Of a stretch of 64,000 nucleotides of DNA, positions 39,874 through 50,110 are shown piece after piece. The DNA is from Polaribacter sp. Hel1_33_78 (GTDB lineage Bacteria; Bacteroidota; Bacteroidia; Flavobacteriales; Flavobacteriaceae), in assembly GCF_900106075.1 (NCBI RefSeq), contig NZ_LT629794.1, forward strand, positions 2,026,001 to 2,090,000, written 5' to 3'. Position 1 is the stretch's first letter, and every line of letters starts with the position of its first letter. The notes beneath the pieces were generated by a model, which saw nothing but the letters and a program-made list of their open reading frames with translations, searched no databases and had not been told where the DNA came from. The translations under genes and the position numbers were made by a program.

Positions 39874-41501
39874 TATTCCTTTATCAACTTTATTATTTTA
39901 TGTTGCTTTTCTTTTTGGATTTTAAGTAGATAAATCCCTTTTTCTAGACAAGAAATATCTATTCTATCTGAAGTAAATTTTGATTCTTCTAAAACCTTTT
40001 GACCAAGTATATTAAATATTTGAAAGGAATATTCATCCAATGAAATATTGTTTTTTGTGATTGCAAAGATTTTTTTTATCGGATTTGGAAAAATTTTAAT
40101 ATCAGAAAAAACATCCAAATCATTAATAGATAGCACCGTATTATATGCAGCTTCAAAGTCGGGAATTCCATACCCGTATTGATCTGTAGGATTATTAAAT
40201 TTATCTGAAGAACTCCGAATTAAATTCATAATTTCAATATTTGTTTTGTTTGGAAAAGCCTGCCAAAAACAAGCTATAACTCCCGCCATGACTGGTGATG
40301 AAAAAGAAGTTCCGTTTGAAGATGATACGTTTCCTGATAAAAAATTAATGATACTAGTATTTTGACCTTGCGCTAAAACATCTGGTTTTATTCTATTATC
40401 TGCAGTTGGTCCAAAAGAACTAAAACTTGCAATATTTTCCTCAGCATTGACGGCTCCAATACTAAATACTGAGGCTACATCTGCTGGCGCTCCAATATAT
40501 TTCCAAGAATCAGTACCACTATTTCCTGCTGCATTTACTAAAATCATTCCTCTAGAAGCTCCTATTTCCGCTCCTCTTGAAATAAAGGTAGTTTTCCCAT
40601 CCATATCTGTATAGGAATGACTGTGATTAGGATTATCATAAGTGGTATATCCTAAAGAGGTATTAATAACATCAACACCTAAACTATCTGCTCTTTCCGC
40701 TGCTTCTACCCAAAGTGTTTCTTCTAACACTGTTTCCGATTCCGCAATTTCAGAAATAAATAAATAAAATTTTGCGTCTGGCGCTGTGCCTACGAATTCA
40801 TTTTCTAAATAACCCGCAATTGTTGATAAAACATGTGTACCATGACTGTTTCTTGTATAATAATTTGTATTTCTATCAGCAAAATTATAGCCTCCTAAAA
40901 TTTGATTATTATCTCTTAATCTTTGAAAAGCTGAGAGTGTATTTACATTTGGAAAACCGGCATCAATAACTGCTATTACTTGATCTTGTCCTGTAAATCC
41001 TTGTTGATGTAGATAATCACCTTTTAACATTTTAATTTGGTTATCGGCAGCTCCATAATCAAAATCAGTTAGCACTTGATTAAATTTATTGTAGTGGTCA
41101 GGAATTATTTTCTTTCCTTTTGTTTTTGCGCCAGTATTCAGCGATTTGTTAGCATATTCTATAGATTCTATAAAAGAAAATTTAGACAATAAAGCGTTAA
41201 TTTGATTAACTGTACCCTGAACATGAATTGCATTCAACCATTTCGATTTTCCTAAAACAGCAATTGTAGCCTCATTTTTTAATTCACTATAATAAACGTT
41301 ATGAATAGGAACATCTTTTTCATCTATCGGAAGATTAGTTTTCTCTCTTCTTTCTATAGAACGTTGCGATAACATTTGTAATGGATTTGCTAGAAAACTA
41401 GCAGCATTAGGTTTGTCTTTTATAAATACCCAAGCATCTTCTGTTTGAGAGAAAACGTGAACAGAAATAGTTGTAAATAAAAAAAAAAGTAAATTTTTCA
41501 T
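39873..41501 (-). CDS. Secreted subtilisin-like serine protease with T9SS sorting domain
   Basis: 542 residues. Signal peptide (LLFFLFTTISVHVFSQ). Propeptide to about 150. S8 catalytic triad: Asp in IAVIDAGFPNV (about 175), His in NSHGTHVLSTIAG (about 220), Ser in NGTSFSSPVMAGVIACFWQA (about 400). The last 85 residues form a type IX secretion domain (IKIFPNPIKKIFAI ... FNILGQKVLEE ... GIYLLKI). Extracellular or surface protease. Coupled by a one-base overlap to the nitronate monooxygenase gene, an unlikely functional pair. Confidence 0.9.
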   Translation of the reverse strand: MKNLLFFLFTTISVHVFSQTEDAWVFIKDKPNAASFLANPLQMLSQRSIERREKTNLPIDEKDVPIHNVYYSELKNEATIAVLGKSKWLNAIHVQGTVNQINALLSKFSFIESIEYANKSLNTGAKTKGKKIIPDHYNKFNQVLTDFDYGAADNQIKMLKGDYLHQQGFTGQDQVIAVIDAGFPNVNTLSAFQRLRDNNQILGGYNFADRNTNYYTRNSHGTHVLSTIAGYLENEFVGTAPDAKFYLFISEIAESETVLEETLWVEAAERADSLGVDVINTSLGYTTYDNPNHSHSYTDMDGKTTFISRGAEIGASRGMILVNAAGNSGTDSWKYIGAPADVASVFSIGAVNAEENIASFSSFGPTADNRIKPDVLAQGQNTSIINFLSGNVSSSNGTSFSSPVMAGVIACFWQAFPNKTNIEIMNLIRSSSDKFNNPTDQYGYGIPDFEAAYNTVLSINDLDVFSDIKIFPNPIKKIFAITKNNISLDEYSFQIFNILGQKVLEESKFTSDRIDISCLEKGIYLLKIQKEKQHKIIKLIKE

Positions 41502-41542
41502 CCAACTAAATTACTACTTTTTAATTTTATTTTTTAGATGAA

Positions 41543-42730
41543 TTAAAAAATTACTCCAGAGCCCAAAAGTTCTTCATCTTTATACCAAGCCACAAATTGC
41601 CCCTCCTGAATTGAAGATTGCTTATTTTCAAATTCTACATACAAACCGGTTTCTACTTTGTACAAAGTAACATTTTCTAAAGGCTGTCTGTATCTAATTC
41701 TTGCTGATAACTCAATTTTTTCACCAACTTTTAGAATTAAATCTTTACGAATCCAATGCACTTCTTCATTCGAAACAAATAATACATTCCTGTAAATACC
41801 CGGATGATTTTTTCCTTCTCCTGTATAAATTATGTTTTCTGCAACATCAGTTTCTATAACATACAATGCTTCTTTTGTACCTCCAACATTTAGTCCTTTG
41901 CGTTGACCTTTTGTAAAATAGTGCGCCCCTTGATGCTTACCTACTAATTGTCCGTCTTCTTTTTTGTAAGAAAACTTTGTTGAAAAAAAGGCTAACTCCG
42001 CTTCTTTGTTTTCAAAAATTGGCGTTGACTTTGTGTATTGAGAAAAATCTACTGGAATAGTTACAATAGCACCTTCCCTTGGTTGTAATTTTTGTTGTAA
42101 AAACTCAGGCAATCTTACTTTACCAATAAAACACAAACCTTGAGAATCTTTCTTTTCAGCAGTAATTAAACCTGCTTCTTTAGCAATTACTCTTACTTCT
42201 GGCTTTGTTAATTCGCCAATTGGAAATAATGCTTTAGTTAATTGTTCTTGAGATAATTGACATAAAAAATACGATTGATCTTTATTCGTGTCTTTTCCTG
42301 CTAATAATTTATAAACAGGTTTTCCATGGATAATTTCTTCTCCTTTTCTACAATAATGACCAGTAGCCACATAATCTGCACCTAGATTTAAAGCAATATC
42401 CATAAAAACATCAAACTTTATCTCTCTGTTACACAGGACATCTGGATTTGGAGTTCTTCCTTTTGAATACTCGTCAAACATATAATCTACAATACGTTCT
42501 TTGTATTGCTCGCTTAAATCTACAACTTGAAAAGGAATCCCTAGTTTTTCTGCAACAATCATTGCATCATTACTATCTTCTAACCAAGGACATTCGTTAG
42601 AAATGGTTACAGCATCATCGTGCCAATTTTTCATAAAAAGCCCAATAACATCAAAACCTTGTTCTTTTAATAAATGTGCTGTAACACTAGAGTCAACACC
42701 ACCAGAAAGACCAACAACTACTCTTTTCAT
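41543..42730 (-). CDS. mnmA: tRNA-specific 2-thiouridylase MnmA
   Basis: 395 residues. PP-loop [20 protein letters not shown] at the N-terminus; catalytic cysteines in [13 protein letters not shown] (about 102) and [10 protein letters not shown] (about 200); C-terminal beta domain ([20 protein letters not shown]). It activates U34 of Lys, Glu and Gln tRNAs with ATP and inserts sulfur. An insert near 215-260 ([20 protein letters not shown]) is longer than in E. coli, as in other Bacteroidota. No operon partner: the next gene starts 42 bp away but is the subtilase. Confidence 0.95.
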   Translation of the reverse strand: MKRVVVGLSGGVDSSVTAHLLKEQGFDVIGLFMKNWHDDAVTISNECPWLEDSNDAMIVAEKLGIPFQVVDLSEQYKERIVDYMFDEYSKGRTPNPDVLCNREIKFDVFMDIALNLGADYVATGHYCRKGEEIIHGKPVYKLLAGKDTNKDQSYFLCQLSQEQLTKALFPIGELTKPEVRVIAKEAGLITAEKKDSQGLCFIGKVRLPEFLQQKLQPREGAIVTIPVDFSQYTKSTPIFENKEAELAFFSTKFSYKKEDGQLVGKHQGAHYFTKGQRKGLNVGGTKEALYVIETDVAENIIYTGEGKNHPGIYRNVLFVSNEEVHWIRKDLILKVGEKIELSARIRYRQPLENVTLYKVETGLYVEFENKQSSIQEGQFVAWYKDEELLGSGVIF

Positions 42731-42897
42731 TTTTTAATTTTGAGATCGCAAAGTTACAAATTTGATTAGGATTTATTGATTGAAAGAATTGATGTTATAA
42801 TTGGTTTACATTATATTAAAACTATTGTCGTCTTTTTTTAATTATAATCAAATAGAAAAAGATAAAACGTCATTTTGAAACTTTTGAAACTTAGCAA

Positions 42898-43614
42898 TCA
42901 ATTCTCTTTTTGCTTCAAAAAATTAGATTTTTTTTTCTTTAAATCTTCATCCGAAGCAACTTCGCCATCTAAATAATACTCCCACTTTCCAATTCTTTTT
43001 CCTGCTAAGTATGAACCAGTCTCTTTTAAATTTCCGTTCAATTCAAAATATTTAGCAATACCATTTAGTTTTCCATTTTTATAATTAACACTTTCAATTA
43101 AAATTCCCTTGCTTGAAAATTTTTCAGAAGTTCCATTTTTAAAACCTTTTTTATAAAATGAAATTTCTGTCTCTTTTCCATTCGGATAATAGTTTATTAA
43201 CTTTCCTTCTAACCTTCCCTCTTTATAAAATTCTTCAGACATTTTTTTACCGTCTTGAAAATAATATATCCAACGACCCACTCTATTTTTATGTAAAAAA
43301 GAACCTTTACTCTGTAATTTGCCATTTAGTGAATAAAACTTGACTACAACAACATCACTTTTTTTAGAATAGGATTTAATAATTACTGGAAATTGAGAGT
43401 TTGAATTGTCATAAAATTTAAAAACTCCAATTTCTTTTCCTTTTTCAAAAGCACCAGAATAACGTATTTTATTGTTGGGATAATATTTTCTCCAAACTCC
43501 TGTCCTTTGCTTACTTTTATCAAACTGATTAATTGCTTGAGCAATAGTATTCATACTTATAAAAAAACAAGTAAAAAAAGTAAATATAAAATTGAGTCTT
43601 TTTATCTTTATCAT
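42898..43614 (-). CDS. Exported MORN/YwqK-type repeat protein
   Basis: About 238 residues from ATG 43614, which gives a proper signal peptide (NFIFTFFTCFFISMNTIAQA); the frame open to 43644 has no such start. The remainder is seven to eight repeats of the type GxWxxYYxNGKxxxxxxYKxGxxxG: RTGVWRKYYPNNK, RVGRWIYYFQDGKKMSEEFY, LINYYPNGKETEISFYKKGF, RIGKWEYYLDGEV. This repeat is often labelled toxin-antitoxin YwqK-family antitoxin or MORN variant in Bacteroidota. Likely binding scaffold in the periplasm or on the surface; a true antitoxin role is unproven. Confidence 0.8.
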   Translation of the reverse strand: MIKIKRLNFIFTFFTCFFISMNTIAQAINQFDKSKQRTGVWRKYYPNNKIRYSGAFEKGKEIGVFKFYDNSNSQFPVIIKSYSKKSDVVVVKFYSLNGKLQSKGSFLHKNRVGRWIYYFQDGKKMSEEFYKEGRLEGKLINYYPNGKETEISFYKKGFKNGTSEKFSSKGILIESVNYKNGKLNGIAKYFELNGNLKETGSYLAGKRIGKWEYYLDGEVASDEDLKKKKSNFLKQKEN

Positions 43615-43657
43615 TGATATAACCTTTTTAGAGTAAATATACACTAATCGTATTAAA

Positions 43658-44245
43658 ATGAGTGTGCTTTTTTTAACTGAACAATTTAATTCGATGGGAC
43701 CTCCTAAAATATAAAACCGTCAAAAAGTTGCTAATATTATATTAGAAAATCAAAATTTGTTTAAAGATTTAGTCTCTCTAACTTTTGATATGGAAAATAA
43801 AGTTTCTATAAGAATAACCTGGATTTTAGAACGGATATGTACACATCATGATTTAGATGAGATGGTTCCTTATTTCAATGAATTCTCTGCACATATATCC
43901 ACTTTAAAATTTGATAATGCAATTAGACCTTTTGCAAAAATTTGCGAACATTTAGCAACAGCTTTTTATTCATGTAAAGAAAATGAATTTAAAAAAGCAT
44001 TAAAAGATTCTCAGATAGATGCCATTGTGACATGTGCATTTGATTGGTTCATTACTCCTCAAAAAATAGCTACTTGAGTTTATACAATTTATACTTTATA
44101 TCTATTTGGATTGCAGAAAGATTGAATTCATCCTGAATTAAAACTGCTCATTGAAACTAAAATTATCCACGAGAGCGAAGGCACAAACGCGAGAGGAAAA
44201 CAAGTACTGATTTTGATAGAAAAACATAAGGAATCTACTTTGTAA
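43658..44245 (+). pseudogene. Broken purB-linked alpha-helical (HEAT-like) gene
   Basis: One phase of 196 codons from ATG 43658 to TAA 44243-44245, interrupted by TAA at 43712, TGA at 44075 and TGA at 44132. The middle (NRQKVANIILENQNLFKDLV, then ITWILERICTHHDLDEMVPY and DNAIRPFAKICEHLATAFY) and the end (IHPELKLLIETKIIHESEGT) are those of the helical-repeat protein that stands just before purB in many Flavobacteria. The third stop lies where QKDW-IHPELK would be expected, i.e. TGG changed to TGA. No frameshift; decay is recent. Confidence 0.75.
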
Positions 44246-44290
44246 ATCTGTTGAAATGCTTATTTTTGCATTTAACAACAGAACTGAACA

Positions 44291-45634
44291 ATGAACTTAA
44301 CTCAACTAAATGCTATTTCTCCAATTGATGGGCGTTACAGAAATAAAATATCAAAATTAGCCAACTATTTTTCTGAAGAAGCTTTAATAAAATACAGAGT
44401 TAGGGTAGAAATAGAATATTTTATAGCACTATGTGAAATTCCTTTGCCTCAATTAGCTGACTTTAATATTAATTTATTTGAAGATTTGCGTAAAATTTAT
44501 ACCGATTTCACAGCAGAAGATGCTCAAAAAATAAAAGATATTGAAAAAGTTACAAACCATGATGTAAAAGCGGTTGAATACTTTATAAAAGAAAAATTTG
44601 ACATTTTAGGTTTACAAAAACATAAGGAATTTATTCATTTCGGATTAACTTCTCAAGATATAAATAATACTGCAATTCCGCTTTCTATAAAAGAAGTAAT
44701 GAACGAAGTTTATGTGCCACAATATAATGAACTTCAAGAGCGATTACAAGAGTTAGTTATTGAATGGAAAGATATTTCTATGTTGGCAAGAACTCACGGT
44801 CAACCAGCATCTCCTACAAGATTAGGAAAAGAAATTGAAGTTTTTGTGGTTCGTTTAAAAGAGCAATTTAATTTATTAAACGACATCCCTAGTGCAGCTA
44901 AGTTTGGTGGCGCTACAGGAAATTTTAACGCACACAAGGTAGCTTACCCATCTATTGATTGGAAAGAATTTGGAGGTAAATTTGTACAAGAAAAACTAGG
45001 ATTACATCATTCTTTTCCTACAACACAAATAGAACACTACGATCATTTAGCAGCTTTGTTTGATACTTTAAAACGTATTAATACAATTGTTTTAGATTTA
45101 GACAGAGATTTCTGGACGTATGTTTCTACAGATTATTTTAAACAAAAAATTAAGGCTGGTGAAGTAGGTTCTTCTGCAATGCCACATAAAGTAAACCCTA
45201 TTGACTTTGAAAATTCTGAAGGTAATTTAGGTTTAGCAAATGCAATATTCGAGCATCTTTCTGCTAAATTACCAGTTTCTCGTTTACAACGTGATTTAAC
45301 CGATAGTACTGTTTTAAGAAATGTTGGTGTCCCTTTTGGACATACAATTATTGCTTTTACATCAACATTAAAAGGTTTAAATAAATTGTTATTAAACAAA
45401 CAGAAGTTTGAAGATGATTTAGAAAACAATTGGGCTGTTGTAGCAGAAGCTATTCAAACAATTTTAAGACGAGAATCCTACCCTAATCCTTATGAAGCAC
45501 TAAAAGGGTTGACAAGAACAAATGAAAAAATAAATCAAAGTTCAATTGCAGATTTTATTGATACTTTAGAAGTTTCAACAGAAATAAAGTTAGAGTTAAA
45601 AGCAATTACCCCATCCAATTATACAGGAGTTTAA
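44291..45634 (+). CDS. purB: Adenylosuccinate lyase
   Basis: 447 residues. Acts twice in purine synthesis: SAICAR to AICAR plus fumarate, and adenylosuccinate to AMP plus fumarate. N-terminal NAISPIDGRYRNKI, catalytic-His region ARTHGQPASPTRLGKEIEVF (about 155) and the signature loop GSSAMPHKVNPIDFENSEGN (about 293-312). Cytoplasmic tetramer. Its stop overlaps the next ATG by one base (TAATG). The partner gene normally before it is the pseudogene at 43658. Confidence 0.95.
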   Translation: MNLTQLNAISPIDGRYRNKISKLANYFSEEALIKYRVRVEIEYFIALCEIPLPQLADFNINLFEDLRKIYTDFTAEDAQKIKDIEKVTNHDVKAVEYFIKEKFDILGLQKHKEFIHFGLTSQDINNTAIPLSIKEVMNEVYVPQYNELQERLQELVIEWKDISMLARTHGQPASPTRLGKEIEVFVVRLKEQFNLLNDIPSAAKFGGATGNFNAHKVAYPSIDWKEFGGKFVQEKLGLHHSFPTTQIEHYDHLAALFDTLKRINTIVLDLDRDFWTYVSTDYFKQKIKAGEVGSSAMPHKVNPIDFENSEGNLGLANAIFEHLSAKLPVSRLQRDLTDSTVLRNVGVPFGHTIIAFTSTLKGLNKLLLNKQKFEDDLENNWAVVAEAIQTILRRESYPNPYEALKGLTRTNEKINQSSIADFIDTLEVSTEIKLELKAITPSNYTGV

Positions 45635-46005
45635 TGAAAAAAGCAATCTATATCATCTTAGGCATTTTAACATTAGCATCATGTAAATCTGAATTTGAAG
45701 ACAATTCAGATCGATTTAAAGTAGGTGTTTTTGAAATTCCTGCTGGTAAAGGTTTTGTAAAAGAAACTATTATCAGAAAAGATAGTATTCAAATTAGTAA
45801 ACATGGAAATCATATAGATACTTTGTCAATAAAATGGAAAAATAATTTCTTTTACACCTTAAAATATATTAATCCAAAAACCACATTACAGAAAGATCCA
45901 ATGTTTGTACAGATTAATAAAATTCATAAAGAATCTTATGATTTTACTGTTAAAATTGGCTTTTCAAAATTTAAAAAAAAAGCAACAATATATAAAGTAA
46001 AATAA
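45634..46005 (+). CDS. Small lipoprotein of unknown function
   Basis: 123 residues. Lipoprotein signal ILGILTLASCKSEFED. Mature part predicted all-beta (KVGVFEIPAGKGFVKETIIR, then SIKWKNNFFYTLKYINP), resembling the short beta-barrel lipoproteins sometimes mislabelled DNA topoisomerase IV in Flavobacteria. Overlaps purB by one base and is followed after 1 bp by the TerC gene, so it sits in the purB operon. Function unknown. Confidence 0.72.
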   Translation: MKKAIYIILGILTLASCKSEFEDNSDRFKVGVFEIPAGKGFVKETIIRKDSIQISKHGNHIDTLSIKWKNNFFYTLKYINPKTTLQKDPMFVQINKIHKESYDFTVKIGFSKFKKKATIYKVK

Positions 46006-46006
46006 T

Positions 46007-46777
46007 ATGGAAATATTTTTACATATAGATACTTGGGTTGCTCTGCTAACGCTTACTTTTCTAGAAATTATTCTGGGAATAGATAATATTATTTTTATTT
46101 CTATTTCAGCCAATAAATTACCTGAAAATCAGGTGAAAAAAGCGACATTATTAGGCTTAGGTTTGGCCATGGTTACAAGAATATTGCTTCTATTTAGTGT
46201 TTCTTATTTAATAGCCATGAAAAATCCATTTTTAACGCTGGATATTGGTTGGTTTAAAACTGGTTTAACAGGACAGAGTATTATTTTATTTTTAGGAGGT
46301 ATTTTCTTATTATTCAAAAGCACCAAAGAAATAAGACAAAAAGTTGAAAACATAAATGAAGAACATGTTTTAAAATCACCTAAAATCATATCTTTTAAGA
46401 GTGTTATTGTACAAATAATTTTAATAGATATTGTTTTTTCTTTTGATAGTATTTTAACGGCTGTTGGTATGACAAATGGAATTGATGGTGCTTTAATTAT
46501 TATGATAATAGCTGTAATTATCTCTATAATTATTATGATGATTTTCTCTAAGCCAATCAATAAATTCGTCAATAGAAATCCAACAATTCAAATGTTGGCA
46601 TTGTCTTTTTTAATATTAATTGGGTTTATGTTAATTACAGAAGCCGCTCATTTATCTCATACAGCCTTTTTTAACAAAACTGTTGGTGCTATTCCAAAAG
46701 GATATTTGTATTTTGCGATCTCATTTTCTTTAGGTGTTGAAATGTTAAATTTAAGAATTAGAAAAAAAGAAAAATAA
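46007..46777 (+). CDS. TerC-family integral membrane protein
   Basis: 256 residues, seven hydrophobic helices. The TerC marks are LEIILGIDNIIFISI (about 18-32) and DIVFSFDSILTAVGMTNG (about 140-157), each holding conserved acidic residues in the membrane. TerC proteins are implicated in metal efflux (Mn2+ or related) and in supplying metals to exported enzymes. Follows the small lipoprotein by 1 bp. Its closeness to the metal-type TonB locus at 46815 may be meaningful. Confidence 0.88.
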   Translation: MEIFLHIDTWVALLTLTFLEIILGIDNIIFISISANKLPENQVKKATLLGLGLAMVTRILLLFSVSYLIAMKNPFLTLDIGWFKTGLTGQSIILFLGGIFLLFKSTKEIRQKVENINEEHVLKSPKIISFKSVIVQIILIDIVFSFDSILTAVGMTNGIDGALIIMIIAVIISIIIMMIFSKPINKFVNRNPTIQMLALSFLILIGFMLITEAAHLSHTAFFNKTVGAIPKGYLYFAISFSLGVEMLNLRIRKKEK

Positions 46778-46778
46778 G

Positions 46779-47099
46779 ATTAAAACGTTCAAAAAACATA
46801 TAGGTATTTTTCTAATGGTAATATTTTTATTACCATTAACTATAAATTCTATTCACGATTTTTTAAATCATGAACACGCTGTTTGTAGTTCTAAAACAAA
46901 TCAGCATATTCATAAAAAAGATATTGATTGTAGCTTACATCTTATAAAACAAAGTGTTTCTTTTTTAGCCTCAAATCATTATAAAATTCTTACCAAAACT
47001 GTCATTTCTAATGATGATAGTATACAATATAGTTTCTTAAAAAATCATTATCGATTATCGTTTTATTTAAGGGGACCTCCTCTTTATGTTCAAGCTTAA
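46779..47099 (+). CDS. Small His-rich exported protein ahead of a TonB receptor; start uncertain
   Basis: The only ATG in frame is 46815 (94 residues), but it lies within the hydrophobic core and leaves no basic n-region. Extending upstream in frame gives KTFKKHIGIFLMVIFLLPL, a good signal peptide, preceded by ATT at 46779 in the place of a start codon; rare ATT initiation or a lost start is possible. Mature part contains HDFLNHEHAVCSS and HIHKKDIDCSLH, likely metal-binding. Such small His-rich proteins often precede zinc- or copper-related receptors in Bacteroidota. Family not recognised. Confidence 0.6.
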   Translation: MKTFKKHIGIFLMVIFLLPLTINSIHDFLNHEHAVCSSKTNQHIHKKDIDCSLHLIKQSVSFLASNHYKILTKTVISNDDSIQYSFLKNHYRLSFYLRGPPLYVQA

Positions 47100-47125
47100 A
47101 CTTTTTTTGAACATAAAAGACTAAA

Positions 47126-49519
47126 ATGCAAAAACTATTTTTTTTGTGCGCACTTTTGTATTGCATAAGTGCAACTGCACAAGATTGTAACATCACTTTT
47201 AAAGGTAAAATTATCGATTTCCACGACAAAACACCAATATTTGGTGCATCAATTGTTGTACTTAATTTAAATAAGTATTCAACATCAAATATTGATGGTG
47301 AATACGAAATTAATAATTTATGTAAAGGAAAAATAATTCTAGAAATTAAACATATTTCCTGCGAAACAAAGCAAATTTCAATCGATATAGATAAAAGTAT
47401 TGAAAGGGACATCTTTTTAGAACATCATTTAGAAGAATTAAATGAAGTTGTTGTAAAAACAAATATAAAAACGGAACAATCTAGTGTAGAACAATCTATC
47501 AAAAAGGCAGTAATAGAAGAATTTACTGATAAATCTTTAGGAGATGCGTTAAATAACATTAGTGGTGTTTCCTCACTAAATACTGGGAATTCTATTGTAA
47601 AACCAATGATTCATGGCTTACATAGTAGCAGGCTTTTAATTATTAACAACAATGTAAGGATGTATGACCAAGAATGGGGAGATGAACACGCACCAAATAT
47701 AGATATTAACGCCAGTGATAGAATTGATGTTATAAAAGGGGCAAATACATTAAAATATGGCAGTGATGCTATAGGTGGATTAATCCTTCTAAGACCAAAA
47801 AGATACTCAGTTAAAGATAGTTTATTTGGTAGCACTTTAACATCATTTAATTCAAATGGTTTGGGTGGTAGTTTAAATTCTGAAATTATTAAAACCTACA
47901 AATCAGGGCTTTATACAAAATTTCAAATGAATTACAAACAATTTGGAGATTTTGAAGCAGCCAATTATAACCTAACCAATAGTGGCATAAAAAGCTTAAA
48001 TGGTTCTGTTCAGTTTGGCTATAATAGTTTTGAAAAAGGTTTTGATGTCTATTATAGTTATGTAGATAACGAATTTGGTATATTAAAAGCGTCTCATATT
48101 GGTAACGTAAATGATTTAAAAAATGCTATAGATAGTCCACTACCAAGGGTTATTGAAGATTTTTCATATACTATAGATTTTCCAAAACAGTCTATAGCTC
48201 ATCATTTAGCAAAAATTGAAGCTTACAAACGTTACAAGGGTTTTGGAAAATTAACTGTTCAGTACGATTTTCAAATCAACAGACGTAAAGAATTTGATTT
48301 ACGAAGAGGTGATTTAAAAAATACACCTGTTATAGACTTGAGATTGTTTACCACAAGTCTTCAGCCTAATTTACAGATAGATTATTTCGATAACTTAAAA
48401 ATAAATACAGGTTTGTTATTTCGTTATCAACAAAACGTAGCTTTTAGTACTGGTGTTAGAGCTTTAATCCCAGACTTTGATAAATATGAAGCTGGAATGT
48501 ATGCTATTGCAAATTATAATTTGAATGAAGTTAGTAAATTAAGTGCAGGAATTCGTTATGACTTTTCAGCAATCAATGTAAGTAAAATATATAATCTTAC
48601 AGATTGGAATGAAACTTATAATTATGATGAATTGTTTCCTGAGTTCGAAGTATCAATTGACAATACACGAATTCTAACAAATCCTGAATTTACATTCCAC
48701 AATATTTCTGCAATTCTAGGGTATAGCAAACAGTTTGAAAAAAATATATCATTATTTACAAATTATGGTTTGGTTTCAAGAATGCCTAATCCATCAGAAT
48801 TATTCAGTGATGGTTTGCATCATAGTGCTGCAAGGTTAGAATATGGCTTTTTAACGATGAAGAAAGAAGTTGCAAACAAATTTGTAATTTCTCTTGAAAA
48901 AAATAGCGATGATTTTGGGTTTACTATTAGTCCATATTATAAATATATTGATGATTTTATTCAACTAATTCCTTTTGGCATAGATAGAAATATCAGAGGT
49001 GCTTTTCCTGAATGGAAATACATTCAAGTTAATGCGCAAATTTTTGGCGTTGATATTGATGTAAATAAGAAAATTAGTAAAAACTTCAATTATCTAGGTA
49101 GTTTAAGTCTATTACAAGGAGATAATTTAACAGATGATATTCCTTTAATTCATATGCCTGCCGCTAATTTTAGTAATCGTTTGTCTTACGTAAATGATCA
49201 TTTAAATCAATTAACAATTAGTTTAAGTAACAAAACTATTTTACAGCAAAATAGATTTCCAGATTACAATTTTTATACATACAATGCTACACTGCAAGAA
49301 GATGTTTTTATAGATATAAGTTCAACACCTCCTGCCTATTCGCTATTTAGTTTACACACATCAGCAGCGTTTAAGATTTTTAATGAAGGGAGTTTAAAAT
49401 TAGAATTCAATATAGATAATGTGTTCAATGTATCTTACAGAGAACATTTAAATAGATTACGATATTTTACCGATGATTTAGGAAGAAACTATAACCTAAA
49501 ACTTAAAATAAATTATTAA
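47126..49519 (+). CDS. TonB-dependent outer-membrane receptor, probably for a metal
   Basis: 797 residues. Signal peptide (LCALLYCISATAQ). N-terminal carboxypeptidase-like beta-sandwich (about 20-105: GKIIDFHDKTPIFGASIVVL), then the plug domain (about 115-230) with GDALNNISGVSSLNTGNSIV and MYDQEWGDEHAPNIDINASD, and a 22-strand barrel ending RNYNLKLKINY. The EWGDEHAP stretch resembles plugs of zinc-type receptors. Flanked by a His-rich exported protein and a His/Asp-rich lipoprotein, which supports zinc or another transition metal as substrate (inference). Confidence 0.88.
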   Translation: MQKLFFLCALLYCISATAQDCNITFKGKIIDFHDKTPIFGASIVVLNLNKYSTSNIDGEYEINNLCKGKIILEIKHISCETKQISIDIDKSIERDIFLEHHLEELNEVVVKTNIKTEQSSVEQSIKKAVIEEFTDKSLGDALNNISGVSSLNTGNSIVKPMIHGLHSSRLLIINNNVRMYDQEWGDEHAPNIDINASDRIDVIKGANTLKYGSDAIGGLILLRPKRYSVKDSLFGSTLTSFNSNGLGGSLNSEIIKTYKSGLYTKFQMNYKQFGDFEAANYNLTNSGIKSLNGSVQFGYNSFEKGFDVYYSYVDNEFGILKASHIGNVNDLKNAIDSPLPRVIEDFSYTIDFPKQSIAHHLAKIEAYKRYKGFGKLTVQYDFQINRRKEFDLRRGDLKNTPVIDLRLFTTSLQPNLQIDYFDNLKINTGLLFRYQQNVAFSTGVRALIPDFDKYEAGMYAIANYNLNEVSKLSAGIRYDFSAINVSKIYNLTDWNETYNYDELFPEFEVSIDNTRILTNPEFTFHNISAILGYSKQFEKNISLFTNYGLVSRMPNPSELFSDGLHHSAARLEYGFLTMKKEVANKFVISLEKNSDDFGFTISPYYKYIDDFIQLIPFGIDRNIRGAFPEWKYIQVNAQIFGVDIDVNKKISKNFNYLGSLSLLQGDNLTDDIPLIHMPAANFSNRLSYVNDHLNQLTISLSNKTILQQNRFPDYNFYTYNATLQEDVFIDISSTPPAYSLFSLHTSAAFKIFNEGSLKLEFNIDNVFNVSYREHLNRLRYFTDDLGRNYNLKLKINY

Positions 49520-49529
49520 ACAAACAATT

Positions 49530-50099
49530 ATGAAAATTACAAATACATTAAAAATAACTCGATTACTAGCTATATTATTAATCTCTTTCTTAACATTTAC
49601 AGCTTGTTCTGATGATGATGATCACGACCATGATGAAGGTACTGAAGAAGAACTAATTACTACAGTTAGATACACCTTAACCAATGGTAATAATATAGTT
49701 ACGTTAACTTTTAGTGACCCTGATGGTGAAGGTGGAAATGATGGAACATATTCTATTTCTGGCGATTTAGATGAGAATCTAACGTATACAGGTCTGATTG
49801 AATTATTAAATGAAACAGAATCTCCGGCAGAGGATATTACTGAAGAAGTGAAAGATGAAGCAGATGAACATGAGTTTTTCTATACTTCTGATGTGTCTGG
49901 ATTATCAATTACTAAAACTGATACAGATGGTAATGGTAACCCTTTAGGTGTTGAAACTTCTTTAACAACTGGTAGTGCAGGTTCAGGAACATTAACTGTT
50001 ATCTTGAAGCATGAACCTACAAAGCCGAATAGTGGAAGCTCTGCAAGCGCTGGAGGAAGTACCGATGTAGAAGTAAGTTTTAATATTACAGTTCAGTAA
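49530..50099 (+). CDS. Asp/His-rich lipoprotein, partner of the TonB receptor
   Basis: 189 residues. Lipoprotein signal LISFLTFTACSDDDDHDHDE; the acidic-His run directly after the lipidated Cys looks like a metal-binding lure. The rest is a beta-rich domain (VRYTLTNGNNIVTLTFSDPD and a second half ending DVEVSFNITVQ). 10 bp after the receptor gene, closed by the strong terminator at 50111. Likely hands metal to the receptor at the cell surface (inference). Homologues are sometimes labelled type 1 periplasmic-binding fold, which I cannot confirm. Confidence 0.78.
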   Translation: MKITNTLKITRLLAILLISFLTFTACSDDDDHDHDEGTEEELITTVRYTLTNGNNIVTLTFSDPDGEGGNDGTYSISGDLDENLTYTGLIELLNETESPAEDITEEVKDEADEHEFFYTSDVSGLSITKTDTDGNGNPLGVETSLTTGSAGSGTLTVILKHEPTKPNSGSSASAGGSTDVEVSFNITVQ

Positions 50100-50110
50100 A
50101 ACTGAACTAT

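Noticed and set aside
34098..44245. Recoding of TGA (selenocysteine or altered genetic code) to explain in-frame stops
   Set aside because: The broken genes also contain TAG and TAA, and intact neighbours use all three codons as stops; decay is the simpler reading.
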